64,000 nt of DNA from Collinsella sp. (lineage in GTDB: Bacteria; Actinomycetota; Coriobacteriia; Coriobacteriales; Coriobacteriaceae), in contig DXLX01000028.1 of the NCBI GenBank assembly GCA_019414515.1, positions 1-64,000 of the forward strand, in the 5' to 3' direction. Below the pieces are notes generated by a model. That model was not told the DNA's origin, did no database searches, and was given only the letters and a program-made list of their open reading frames with translations. Positions 1-7,887 of the stretch are shown here, piece by piece. Position 1 is the stretch's first letter. Each line of letters begins with the position of its first letter. Both the position numbers and the translations under genes were made by a program.

Positions 1-361
1 GATTTATGATATAGAGTGCATTTCTAAAAATGTTTTCAGCATATTGTCTTTCTTTTAGATTAAAGTATCTCTTCGATCTGAAAATATCTTTTGCCTCGTC
101 AACATTAAGTGCTGACTTTTGTATCAACTCGATTGTTAATTGAACATTCGAACTAAACGAATCCTTTGATTCCCGATACCTTTTACAGCACTCTTCGACA
201 TGTCTATAAGATAGGAGGTCATCGTAAAATTCCACGTTTAAGTCAATGATGTCAACTTTATATTGTTCAACCTCTTGAAGATATGACTTCAAAACAGGCA
301 AGGCAAGATACGGCCCCACTGGACTCCATCCTGGGGGAAATACTAAAAGCGTTTTAGGCAT
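1..361 (-). CDS. B12-binding radical SAM protein, N-terminal part (runs off the left edge)
   Basis: About 120 N-terminal residues are visible. They begin MPKTLLVFPPGWSPVGPYLA and continue with a DLNVEFYD segment, the typical opening of cobalamin-binding-domain radical SAM proteins (Rossmann-like B12 domain before the radical SAM core). The CxxxCxxC cluster motif would lie outside the window, so the catalytic class is inferred. The ATG follows the stop of the MFS gene by 7 bases, implying one leftward transcript with the exporter and the DUF2087 gene. The region is AT-rich compared with the rest of the window. Such enzymes often act in natural-product or RiPP maturation or methylation; the substrate cannot be told. 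Confidence 0.65.
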   Translation of the reverse strand, partial: MPKTLLVFPPGWSPVGPYLALPVLKSYLQEVEQYKVDIIDLNVEFYDDLLSYRHVEECCKRYRESKDSFSSNVQLTIELIQKSALNVDEAKDIFRSKRYFNLKERQYAENIFRNALYIIN

Positions 362-368
362 ATCAACG

Positions 369-1553
369 TCACATCTTTCGCAAATAATTCAATTGAAACA
401 CAACTACCATCATAATTGAAAATACACCAAGTCCTGTAACGAGAATTGAGAACATCGCGATGCTCGTGAACAGCGAAACAAGGAGTGTTGAAATAACAAC
501 AGCAACCGATTGCAAAGACTCCCTAATTGAAAACAGGCTTATCGATTCAGATTCGTCTCTCGCCAAATCCTGCAGCGATGTTATGAGAAGCACATCTTGA
601 ATGGCGTTTCCGGCACCGACGATAAAAAGGAAAATAAACGATATCCCAGACGCATAGCGATAGCCAAACGCCAGATACGCACCGAGCGCAAGATACGTCA
701 CAAAACAATATGATTTAACGCAATCGGAACCACTAATTAAACGACCATATATTGTATTTCCGAACAACAGTCCGATTGTAAGACTACTCTGAAGGAATCC
801 GTATTGTATCGATGACGAGTCAAATTGCAATTGCGCAATAGCTGGCAAAAGAGAATTCAGAGAGCCGAATGCCACACCACTAGAAATATCGATTAATAGG
901 AAACCAATTGCCAAGTGCTTCGCGCTAAGATCACTAAATGCAGTCCTGTTTTTTTCATTTTTGCTTATCCCCTCTTTATCATTAACCTCGATAACCGACG
1001 GAACATCTCGCAGCAACCAGAACGACGCGGCAAAAGAAAGCGCGTCTAATGCAAGAACAGCCTCCGCCCCAAATTGAGCGACAACAAAACCGCCGGCAAC
1101 TGGCCCCAGAACCATCATCAAATTCTGCAGAAACCCAAACGAATTATTAATTACGTCGCGATTGATACTATTCGTATTGGCTCTTAACAACGAGTAAAAG
1201 CAGGGCATTTCAACCGTTCGGCAAAGCGATACCGCGCACGTAATAGCAAACATACTCCATTTACTATCAACAAAAATATAGCAAACGAATAATCCCGCGC
1301 GAATTAAGTCTGCCAATCTCATGGCCTGCAGTGTCCCGATACCCATCTTCTGAGGCAGCTGCGCGAGCGCAACTGAAAACAGAGAGGGGGCAAATCTGCA
1401 GCAGACCATCAAAGCAGTTGCAGAAACATCGTGAGTTACCTCGTAAATCAGCATTGGCAAAGCAATATTCGCACACCAATTGCCTATTTCGCTTATCCCT
1501 CTAGCAATATATAGGACCCGAACCGGACGGCTAGCTCTCAATACCGTGAACAT
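369..1553 (-). CDS. MFS transporter, drug/macrolide-efflux-like
   Basis: The product is about 394 residues with roughly twelve hydrophobic segments and a basic, short N-terminus, the size and pattern of a 12-TM major facilitator exporter of the inner membrane. The charged loop near residues 185-205 (rich in Glu, Lys, Asn) matches the central cytoplasmic loop between the two six-helix halves. The start overlaps the end of the DUF2087 gene by about 23 bases, so translation is probably coupled; a GTG one codon earlier is an alternative start. Together with the radical SAM gene directly downstream it may export or confer immunity to a small product. Base composition is AT-rich, suggesting transfer. 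Confidence 0.8.
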   Translation of the reverse strand: MFTVLRASRPVRVLYIARGISEIGNWCANIALPMLIYEVTHDVSATALMVCCRFAPSLFSVALAQLPQKMGIGTLQAMRLADLIRAGLFVCYIFVDSKWSMFAITCAVSLCRTVEMPCFYSLLRANTNSINRDVINNSFGFLQNLMMVLGPVAGGFVVAQFGAEAVLALDALSFAASFWLLRDVPSVIEVNDKEGISKNEKNRTAFSDLSAKHLAIGFLLIDISSGVAFGSLNSLLPAIAQLQFDSSSIQYGFLQSSLTIGLLFGNTIYGRLISGSDCVKSYCFVTYLALGAYLAFGYRYASGISFIFLFIVGAGNAIQDVLLITSLQDLARDESESISLFSIRESLQSVAVVISTLLVSLFTSIAMFSILVTGLGVFSIMMVVVFQLNYLRKM

Positions 1554-1812
1554 CACGATTAACCTCGTATTTCAGGCCTCGCTCATCCCTTAATAGGAAT
1601 CCATAATCAACCAAGTACCGCCTCGACACGGCATAATCAGGATAGAGCTGTGACAGCACACGATTAACCTGAAGCTCCGTATAACTTGTATTTAATTCAA
1701 AGAAAGAGACGGCCCATAGCAGCATGATTCTTTTATAGCTTTCCTTTTTTGGAATTGAAACCAGCTCGCCATTCTTGAGAAATCGTTTTTTAAAGTCTAT
1801 TAGCTCATCCAT
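1531..1812 (-). CDS. DUF2087 domain protein
   Basis: This 93-residue protein has the DUF2087 pattern: FLKNGELVSIPKK near the N-terminus, then a helix with YTELQVNRVLSQLYPDYA and a C-terminal RRYLVDYGFLLRD. In this family the fold is a winged-helix-like unit often found at the end of transcriptional regulators, so a regulatory role is plausible but unproven. A GGAGG ribosome site stands 6 bases before the ATG. It is the first gene of the AT-rich leftward unit with the MFS and radical SAM genes. Confidence 0.7.
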   Translation of the reverse strand: MDELIDFKKRFLKNGELVSIPKKESYKRIMLLWAVSFFELNTSYTELQVNRVLSQLYPDYAVSRRYLVDYGFLLRDERGLKYEVNRDVHGIES

Positions 1813-1886
1813 TCACATCCTCCATTTCATACGCATCTAATACTAAAAATGCATACGCTTTAGGTCATCGCATTCGGCTTCTATAT

Positions 1887-1906
1887 TCGAACTAAACTCG
1901 AACTAA
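1887..1906. repeat. Tandem 9-bp direct repeat with 11-bp period
   Basis: TCGAACTAA occurs twice with 11 bp from start to start, about one helical turn, between the small hypothetical gene and the DUF2087 transcription unit. Direct repeats on one DNA face upstream of an operon can be regulator sites; this is inference only. Confidence 0.3.
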
Positions 1907-2131
1907 TCTAAATGATTTGCTCAAACACTCTTCGAAAGCTCGTTTTTCACTCTGAGTAAAACGCCCTTCCCAGTCAGTCCACGAACAGGAAGGCAACTCA
2001 CAGCGAGCGGAGTCGAAGCCCTCTGCCGTCGGTCGTTCAAAATGCACGACAACCTTTTCGATATCCCCATCTGTAATCAGGTCAGAATGAACGACCTCGG
2101 TACCGTCTTCGAATGTCATATACGGGTACAT
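1892..2131 (-). CDS. Small conserved-looking hypothetical protein
   Basis: The product is 79 residues, acidic, with MTFEDGTEVVHSDL near the start and FERPTAEGFDSARCELPS in the middle. It resembles small cytoplasmic proteins of Firmicutes and Coriobacteria of unknown role that share an FxDGTEVxxS opening. A GAGGTGG ribosome site precedes the chosen ATG with suitable spacing; longer versions of the frame lack one and read through low-quality sequence. The stop lies in a pair of direct repeats upstream of the DUF2087 unit. No function is assigned. Confidence 0.6.
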   Translation of the reverse strand: MYPYMTFEDGTEVVHSDLITDGDIEKVVVHFERPTAEGFDSARCELPSCSWTDWEGRFTQSEKRAFEECLSKSFRLVRV

Positions 2132-2305
2132 CACGTAAACCACCTCGCAATCGTAAATCCAGTTTAGCATCAAGCTATTGCACCAAAGACAGCAAGCCCC
2201 CTTGATGAGTTGATGGTATCTGTTAAATGTCACGTACGATTCACATCTGGTGGGTACCCTGATGGCTACACGAAACGAAGCAGATTTACACCGGGAGGAC
2301 CCCGT

Positions 2306-3256
2306 ATGACAACCAAGTACACCGACGCGCCGCGCACGCGCGTCATGACGCCGGCATCGCTCAACAACGGCGTACACGAGAACCATTCCATCGGACAGAC
2401 CATGGCCATCGCGCCCAAAAAGGGCCTGTTCGACGACATTTCCATTCCCCAGATCATCGCCGGCGCCGCAGCTGCCGCCACGAGCGTCGCACTTGCCTCC
2501 AAGATTGGTATCGCTGGTTCAGTAATTGGCGCCGCCGTGAGCTCGGTCATCACCGTTGTGTCATCGCAGGTCTACCGCCACTTTATCTCTGCCAGCGCCG
2601 AAGCCATCAAAGGTACGCACGCCGCCGTCGACTACCCCGCCGGCGCCTACGAGCCCGTTGAGTTTAATGCCGAGGAGCACCTGGGCGGCGCCGCGACTAC
2701 GCAGGAGATGCGCCAGATTGCGGGGCGCGCGACCACGGCGCGCGTTGCTCCCGACAGCCTGCGCGCCAAGGCGGCGGCAGAGCGCAGTCAGACGCAAAAG
2801 AAGGTCATCGTCTTCTCGATCGCCATCGCCATCGTCGCGGTCATCGCCTGCGCCGGCGCCATCCTTATCACCACCGCCGGTGAGGGTCTGGGCGAGCGCC
2901 CCGAGCCAATCCTTTCGTCGCGCACGACGGAAAGCGATGCAAATGGCAACACCCAGTCGCAAGACCAGCAGGCACAGACGGACGGCACGCAAGACAGTTC
3001 CACCTCTACCGATTCGTCCTCGAATACCCAAAACCAATCGCAGGGCGCCGATTCTTCTGTGAACAACAGCGGCGCGCAATCCGGCACGACCGACTCAAGC
3101 CAAACGACTGACGGTTCGCAGCCGAACACGGGAGGCCAGACGAGCGACACCACGTCGGGAACGGGCACAGCAGACAGCAACAACAGCAATTCGAGTGGCA
3201 CCACATCGGGCACGGCATCTGACAGTTCAAGCCAAGGCACGACATCGGACAACTAG
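2306..3256 (+). CDS. Membrane-anchored protein with long Ser/Thr/Gln/Asn-rich tail
   Basis: This 316-residue protein has an Ala/Gly/Val-rich hydrophobic stretch at about residues 47-88, a clear transmembrane helix at about 167-190, and a C-terminal tail from about 205 onward made almost wholly of Ser, Thr, Gly, Asn, Gln and Asp. The tail is probably extracytoplasmic and disordered, as in wall-spanning proteins. The ATG at 2306 is chosen because GGGAGGA stands 6 bases before it; an upstream in-frame ATG lacks a site. No enzymatic motif is seen. Function unknown; a cell-envelope role is inferred. Confidence 0.75.
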   Translation: MTTKYTDAPRTRVMTPASLNNGVHENHSIGQTMAIAPKKGLFDDISIPQIIAGAAAAATSVALASKIGIAGSVIGAAVSSVITVVSSQVYRHFISASAEAIKGTHAAVDYPAGAYEPVEFNAEEHLGGAATTQEMRQIAGRATTARVAPDSLRAKAAAERSQTQKKVIVFSIAIAIVAVIACAGAILITTAGEGLGERPEPILSSRTTESDANGNTQSQDQQAQTDGTQDSSTSTDSSSNTQNQSQGADSSVNNSGAQSGTTDSSQTTDGSQPNTGGQTSDTTSGTGTADSNNSNSSGTTSGTASDSSSQGTTSDN

Positions 3257-3391
3257 GCGCTGCATCCCCAGATAGGCAACCTGTACAACGGGCGCGAATC
3301 GATAGCGGTTCGCGCCCGTTTGCCTTGGGCGACGAGATGGCAAGCCCCGCGCGATGGTAAGATGCTTTGGTGTGTAAAGAGGAGATTTGCC

Positions 3392-4687
3392 ATGAGCAAG
3401 ACAATAGTTACGCCCACGCTTTCGCTGGGCAACCACATCTATCTGTATCGCCTGCTGCGCGATGCGATTGGATGCGGCAAGCAAACGTTTATGACGCAGG
3501 TCGAGGAGGCACTCGCCGCTGGTGACATGGCCGCTTATGACCTGGGCTTCGAGTCCACGCGCGAGCTGCTCGAGGAGCTCGACGACTGCATTAAGCTGAC
3601 CGTCTTTAAGGGCGGTCGCCTGTATGCCACCGTCATCGCCAACGATGCCTGGGATGCCGCCCTTGCCAAGGGCGAGGACAAGCCCAAGGCAGCCAAGGGC
3701 GCTAAGCAGTCCTACAAAAAGAAAAAGCGCGGTGAGAAGGACCTCAAGGCTGTGCGCCCCAAGCACGTTAAGCGTCCCGAGCCCGAGCCCGTGGCCGAAG
3801 TCGCTTCGGGGCCCGAGCCCGAGATCGAAGTCGCTATTGAGGTAACGGCAGAAGCCGAAACCGAAATCGCCGCCACGACCGATCCCGAAGTCATATCCGA
3901 GCAGGAAGCCACTGCTGAGCTCAACGAGGCTCCCAAGTCGACAACCGAAGAAGCTGCTGACCAACCCGAGACGTCTGTGTTCCAAAACAGCGATGTCTTT
4001 GGCAACGAGGCCGAGGACGATCAGTCCGACGAGCCCGCCGATCAAGACGCTACCGAGTCGGCGCCGGAGCCTGAGACGCCGCAGCCCGCCATCTCGCTCA
4101 CGGTCGTCTATGACCCCGAGAACGCAAACGCCGGCATCACCACCATGGCATCCACGCCCATCGAGGCAAAGTCGAGCGTCGAGAACGAGAACGCCCCGCA
4201 AGTTGAGCTCGACACCGCGACCGCAGACGCACCCGCTATCGTCGAGACTGCAGATTCCGCGGCAATGCCGAAAGTGGGCATCGAATCAGTGCTCGGCACC
4301 GAACCCATGCCCGTCGTCGAGGTGACGCCCGTCAATGAGCAGGCCTTCGCACCGGCGATGGCACCGATCCCCGCACCCGTAGCGCCCGCCATCCCCGAGG
4401 ACTTCCCCGTCGATTTCGCAACCGAGATCTTCTGCCCCGGCCCGCTTCTGCACCAGCTGTCGACCTATCTCCCCTACGGCGCCGACACGCTCGGCATCGT
4501 CGGCGAGTACTACTGGATCGCCCGCGAGCGCGGTACCATCGAGGCCGCGCGAAACCGCGCAAGCTTCCCCCTGCGCTACACGCAGGACGGCGAGCGCCAC
4601 GAGGTTGCCGTGCGCATCCGCCGCAACACCACCGGCGGTCTCGGAGCCACTTGGACCATCGATAAAGTCGAAGAACCCGCTGAATAG
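3392..4687 (+). CDS. Hypothetical protein with acidic Pro/Glu/Ala-rich linker
   Basis: The 431-residue product has a compact N-terminal domain (about 1-85, LLRDAIGCGKQTFMTQVEEAL), a Lys-rich patch near 95-125, a long acidic low-complexity linker (about 125-330), and a C-terminal domain of about 85 residues with GIVGEYYWIARERG and a basic VRIRRN strand. The layout of two small domains joined by an acidic spacer suggests a nucleic-acid or regulatory protein, but no family is recognised. AAGAGGAGA lies 6 bases before the ATG. A strong terminator follows directly. Confidence 0.7.
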   Translation: MSKTIVTPTLSLGNHIYLYRLLRDAIGCGKQTFMTQVEEALAAGDMAAYDLGFESTRELLEELDDCIKLTVFKGGRLYATVIANDAWDAALAKGEDKPKAAKGAKQSYKKKKRGEKDLKAVRPKHVKRPEPEPVAEVASGPEPEIEVAIEVTAEAETEIAATTDPEVISEQEATAELNEAPKSTTEEAADQPETSVFQNSDVFGNEAEDDQSDEPADQDATESAPEPETPQPAISLTVVYDPENANAGITTMASTPIEAKSSVENENAPQVELDTATADAPAIVETADSAAMPKVGIESVLGTEPMPVVEVTPVNEQAFAPAMAPIPAPVAPAIPEDFPVDFATEIFCPGPLLHQLSTYLPYGADTLGIVGEYYWIARERGTIEAARNRASFPLRYTQDGERHEVAVRIRRNTTGGLGATWTIDKVEEPAE

Positions 4688-4688
4688 T

Positions 4689-4727
4689 AAAAAGGGACGA
4701 TAACCCTCGAGGTTATCGTCCCTTTTT
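4689..4727. terminator. Bidirectional intrinsic terminator
   Basis: A perfect 17-bp stem with a 5-nt loop begins with five A and ends in five T, so it can stop transcription both from the upstream hypothetical gene (plus) and from ettA (minus). Confidence 0.9.
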
Positions 4728-4748
4728 CGTTAGGTCACCTGAACTCGA

Positions 4749-6428
4749 CTAATCTCGCGTCAGCTTACGGTGGATACGATGCGGCTGGGCTGCGTCCTCG
4801 CCAAGGCGCTCGATGCGGTTGGCCTGATAGGCCTCGAAGTTGCCCTCAAACCAATACCAGTTGCCCGGATTCTCGTCGGTGCCCTCCCACGCTAGAATGT
4901 GCGTGGCGACGCGGTCCAGGAACATACGGTCGTGGCTAATGACCACCGAGCAGCCCGGGAACTCGAGCAGCGCCGCTTCGAGCGAGGACAGCGTCTCGAC
5001 GTCGAGGTCATTCGTGGGCTCGTCGAGAAGCAGCAGGTTGCCGCCCTGCTTGAGCGTAAGCGCCAAGTTCAGACGGTTGCGCTCGCCACCGGAGAGTACG
5101 CCGGCGCGCTTCTGCTGGTCCTGGCCTTTAAAGCCAAAGCTCGCCACATAAGCACGGCTCGGAACCTCGGTCTCACCGACCATCATGTGGTCCAGGCCAT
5201 CCGAGACGACCTCCCACAGGTTCTTATCGGGGTCGATGCCGGAACGGTTCTGATCGACATAGGAGATCTTGACGGTCTCGCCCACCTCGAGCTCGCCCGA
5301 AGTCAGCGGCTCCAGGCCCACGATGGTCTTGAAGAGCGTAGTCTTGCCCACACCGTTGGGGCCGATGACGCCCACGATGCCGTTGCGCGGCAGGGTGAAC
5401 GAAAGGTCGTCGATGAGCACACGGCCATCGAACTCCTTGTGCAGATGATGGGCCTCGAGAACCTTGTTGCCCAGACGCGGTCCGACGGGAATGCGGATGT
5501 CGGTCCAGTCGAGCTTCTGGCTTGCGCGGGCCTCGGCCTCCATCTCCTCATAGCGAGCCAGACGGGCCTTGTTCTTGGCCTGACGGGCCTTAGGGCTGGA
5601 GCGTACCCACTCGAGCTCGGCCTCCATGCGCTTGGCGAGCTTGGCATCGCGGTTGCCCTGCGCCTCGATACGGGCGGCCTTGGTCTCCAGATACGTGGAG
5701 TAGTTGCCCTTGTAGGGATAAAGGTGACCGCGGTCGACCTCGCAGATCCACTCGGCAACGTTATCCAGGAAGTAGCGATCGTGCGTGACGGCAAGCACCG
5801 CGCCCTGGTAGTTGTGCAGGAAGTGCTCGAGCCACAGGATCGACTCAGCGTCCAGGTGGTTCGTGGGCTCGTCGAGCAGCAGCAGGTCGGGAGCCTCGAG
5901 CAGCAGCTTGCACAGGGCCACGCGGCGGCGCTCGCCGCCGGAAAGCACGTTGACCGGCATGTCGGAATCGGGCAGCTGCAGGGCGTCCATGGCCTGGCCG
6001 AGCTTGGAATCGATATCCCAGCCGTCGGCGGCGTCGATCTCGTCCTGGAGCTTTCCCATCTCGGCCATGAGGGCGTCCATGTCGCAATCCGGGTCGCACA
6101 TCTCCTCGCCGATCTTATTGAAGCGATCGATCTTGGCGATCATGTCGCCAAATGCCATGCGCACGTTCTCGATGACGGTCTTGTCGTCATCGAGCGGCGG
6201 CTCCTGCTGCAGGATACCCACGGTGTAGCCGGGGGTAAGTCTGGCATCGCCGTTGGAGACCTCCTCGATACCGGCCATGATCTTGAGCAGGGTCGACTTG
6301 CCCATGCCGTTGGGGCCCACGACGCCGATCTTGGCACCGGGGTAGAAGCTCAGGGTCACGTCGTCAAGGATTACCTTGTCGCCATGGGCCTTCCGAGCCT
6401 GATACATCTGGTAGATAAACTCCGCCAT
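4749..6428 (-). CDS. ettA: Energy-dependent translational throttle protein EttA (ABC-F)
   Basis: The protein is 559 residues, the usual EttA length, with two ABC ATPase domains and no membrane segments. The first Walker A is GPNGMGKST near residue 38, followed by LSGGERRR and LLLLDEPTNHL; the second is GPNGVGKTT, with LSGGERNR and LLLLDEPTNDL. The Arg/Lys/Glu-rich linker with the arm insert lies between. ABC-F proteins bind the ribosomal E site and gate early elongation according to ATP/ADP ratio. It stands alone, with terminator structures on both sides. Other ABC-F members are possible, but N-terminal sequence and length fit EttA best. Confidence 0.9.
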   Translation of the reverse strand: MAEFIYQMYQARKAHGDKVILDDVTLSFYPGAKIGVVGPNGMGKSTLLKIMAGIEEVSNGDARLTPGYTVGILQQEPPLDDDKTVIENVRMAFGDMIAKIDRFNKIGEEMCDPDCDMDALMAEMGKLQDEIDAADGWDIDSKLGQAMDALQLPDSDMPVNVLSGGERRRVALCKLLLEAPDLLLLDEPTNHLDAESILWLEHFLHNYQGAVLAVTHDRYFLDNVAEWICEVDRGHLYPYKGNYSTYLETKAARIEAQGNRDAKLAKRMEAELEWVRSSPKARQAKNKARLARYEEMEAEARASQKLDWTDIRIPVGPRLGNKVLEAHHLHKEFDGRVLIDDLSFTLPRNGIVGVIGPNGVGKTTLFKTIVGLEPLTSGELEVGETVKISYVDQNRSGIDPDKNLWEVVSDGLDHMMVGETEVPSRAYVASFGFKGQDQQKRAGVLSGGERNRLNLALTLKQGGNLLLLDEPTNDLDVETLSSLEAALLEFPGCSVVISHDRMFLDRVATHILAWEGTDENPGNWYWFEGNFEAYQANRIERLGEDAAQPHRIHRKLTRD

Positions 6429-6525
6429 TTGCCTGTTTTATCCTTTCTACCTGTTGTTTCCCTATTCTTGATTCGCTTTAGTGGAAACGAAATGAGAAAA
6501 CCAGCTCTGAAACGTAACGAAAAAG

Positions 6526-6539
6526 GGGCATGGTTGCCC
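6526..6539 (-). terminator. Terminator after sdpI
   Basis: On the minus strand a 5-bp GGGCA/TGCCC stem with 4-nt loop is followed by CTTTTT. It lies downstream of the sdpR-sdpI unit. The stem is short, so efficiency is uncertain. Confidence 0.5.
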
Positions 6540-6612
6540 ACACCCCCTAATACTACCTGGGAAAAGTCCCCCGGAACATACTATGAACTGCGTACGCTAG
6601 TTTTCCGCAACC

Positions 6613-7317
6613 TTAACGAGCGGCTCGCTGCGATTTGCGCCACAACAGATACGAGTAGAGGTAGACGGCTCCAACCGAACCAAACGCCAGAACCGCAATC
6701 ACCGCGGCGACGACTTCACTCGAAAGCACGCTGCCTGCCACGCCCATCACAATCAGGCCAATATCCAGCACCATAAAGCAGGCGCCGCCAAAACGCTGCG
6801 TACGGCGCCAGTTTTCGGGATCGGCAAGCGCCCAAGGTGTCTTGATACCGAGCGTATAGTTCTGCTTCACACGCGGCAAGTAGTTGCCTACGCCGATGAA
6901 CAGCAAACCGACAACACCGGAAATCAGCACGTTGACCGAACCGACCGCCGGCACCACGCCCCAGACCGTAAGCTCTCCCAGCCAGCTTATGGCGCACATG
7001 AACAAGGTGAAGGCGATTACGAAGCCCTGGTAGAACTTGCCCGAGGTTCGATATGCCTCACCTTTGGGGTCGATGCGCGGCACCACGCAGAACATTGCGA
7101 GAAGCGCCAGAGGCAGCACGCCGAGCGCGGAGGCCATCCAGCTAGGACCCCAACCGTCGACGGCGCCGTTCGCGCCCCAGTGCGTGGGAATCTGCGCAGG
7201 CAAGCTCGGCATCACCATGAGGTGCGCTACGACATTGGCGACGCACAGAGCGACCAGCGCAATCCACACGCGCGACGATACCCCCGTGGGGTGAATGCCC
7301 TTGTTTTCGTTATTCAT
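6613..7317 (-). CDS. sdpI: SdpI-family integral membrane protein (DUF1648 + SdpI domains)
   Basis: This 234-residue protein has six or so hydrophobic helices. The N-terminal DUF1648 signature is the motif LPAQIPTHWGANGAVDGWG, and the C-terminal SdpI domain contains NYLPRVKQNYTLGIKTPWAL followed by WRRTQRFGG. In Bacillus, SdpI gives immunity to the SdpC toxin and also senses it by sequestering SdpR. Here no sdpABC toxin genes are nearby, so the ligand is unknown. Its ATG overlaps the stop of the sdpR-like gene in ATGAATAA, a sign of translational coupling. Confidence 0.85.
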   Translation of the reverse strand: MNNENKGIHPTGVSSRVWIALVALCVANVVAHLMVMPSLPAQIPTHWGANGAVDGWGPSWMASALGVLPLALLAMFCVVPRIDPKGEAYRTSGKFYQGFVIAFTLFMCAISWLGELTVWGVVPAVGSVNVLISGVVGLLFIGVGNYLPRVKQNYTLGIKTPWALADPENWRRTQRFGGACFMVLDIGLIVMGVAGSVLSSEVVAAVIAVLAFGSVGAVYLYSYLLWRKSQRAAR

Positions 7318-7588
7318 CCTTATCACCTTCCGTGTTTGTAAAGCCCATAAACCAGCCAATCAAATCCTGCATGACGGTGGTGTTTAAGCTGTATACGATG
7401 TTTTGGCCATGGCGCTCGTCGGTCACCAACCCGGCGTTTTTGAGCGTCGCCAAGTGATGGCTCAGCGACGGCTTACTGATATCGAAATGCTCGGCAAGCT
7501 CCCCCGCCGTGCAATTGCCCTCGCGCAGCAACTCCAAAATGCGCCGTCGCGTTGGATCGGCAAGCGCCTTAAAACCCTCTCCCGGCAT
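7310..7588 (-). CDS. sdpR: ArsR/SdpR-family winged-helix repressor
   Basis: The 92-residue protein is an ArsR-type winged helix: ALADPTRRRILELL at the start, then FDISKPSLSHHLATLKNAGLV as the recognition helix-turn-helix and a wing with VYSLN. It lacks the Cys pairs of metal sensors, and its pairing with an SdpI-like membrane protein matches the sdpRI autoregulatory module. AGAGGAGG stands 4 bases before the chosen ATG. An inverted repeat over its -35 region is the probable autorepression site. Confidence 0.85.
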   Translation of the reverse strand: MPGEGFKALADPTRRRILELLREGNCTAGELAEHFDISKPSLSHHLATLKNAGLVTDERHGQNIVYSLNTTVMQDLIGWFMGFTNTEGDKDE

Positions 7589-7622
7589 AAGACCTCCTCT
7601 CATCATCTCTCATGACGCGCAC

Positions 7623-7660
7623 ACTATACTCGATATTTAGATGTTTGTCTAACTATCTAA
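7623..7660 (-). promoter_or_regulatory. sdpRI promoter with overlapping palindromic operator
   Basis: On the minus strand TTAGAC (7647-7652) and TATAGT (7623-7628) are 18 bases apart. An inverted repeat, TTAGAT-12-ATCTAA (7637-7660), covers the -35 box and spacer, the expected place for an ArsR-type repressor to bind. Assignment to SdpR is inference from proximity. Confidence 0.55.
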
Positions 7661-7670
7661 TCTTGTACTC

Positions 7671-7706
7671 AAAAAAATAGCCGCCTCCGCGTAATGCGAA
7701 GACGGC
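7671..7706 (-). terminator. Terminator-like hairpin facing left with no annotated gene upstream
   Basis: On the minus strand an 11-bp stem (7680-7690 with 7696-7706, including G-U pairs) with a 5-nt loop is followed by a run of T. No gene on the minus strand ends here: the sequence to its right is the tcdA upstream region. It may end a small minus-strand RNA or be a relic. Confidence 0.45.
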
Positions 7707-7837
7707 CACTTCTCACGCTACAAACGTGTTTTAGAGTTGGCCAACCCGCTGCAACGGGTGCCATCTGCTTCAATCTTATGCGAACCCCGATCCCATTTCA
7801 ACAAGCCCAAGGGCTCAAATGGAATCGCGATAACACC

Positions 7838-7843
7838 TATAAT
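7838..7843 (+). promoter_or_regulatory. Probable -10 box for tcdA
   Basis: A perfect TATAAT lies 45 bases before the tcdA start codon. No good -35 hexamer is seen at the usual distance, so it may rely on an activator or be fortuitous. Confidence 0.4.
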
Positions 7844-7887
7844 GGCGATAGCTAAAACACGATTCGCTTCCCCATCGGAGGATGTCT

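Noticed and set aside
4899..6776. Long plus-strand open frame opposite ettA
   Set aside because: It lies antisense to a clear ABC-F protein; its Leu/Val/Gly-rich, motif-free translation is the usual shadow of a GC-rich gene.
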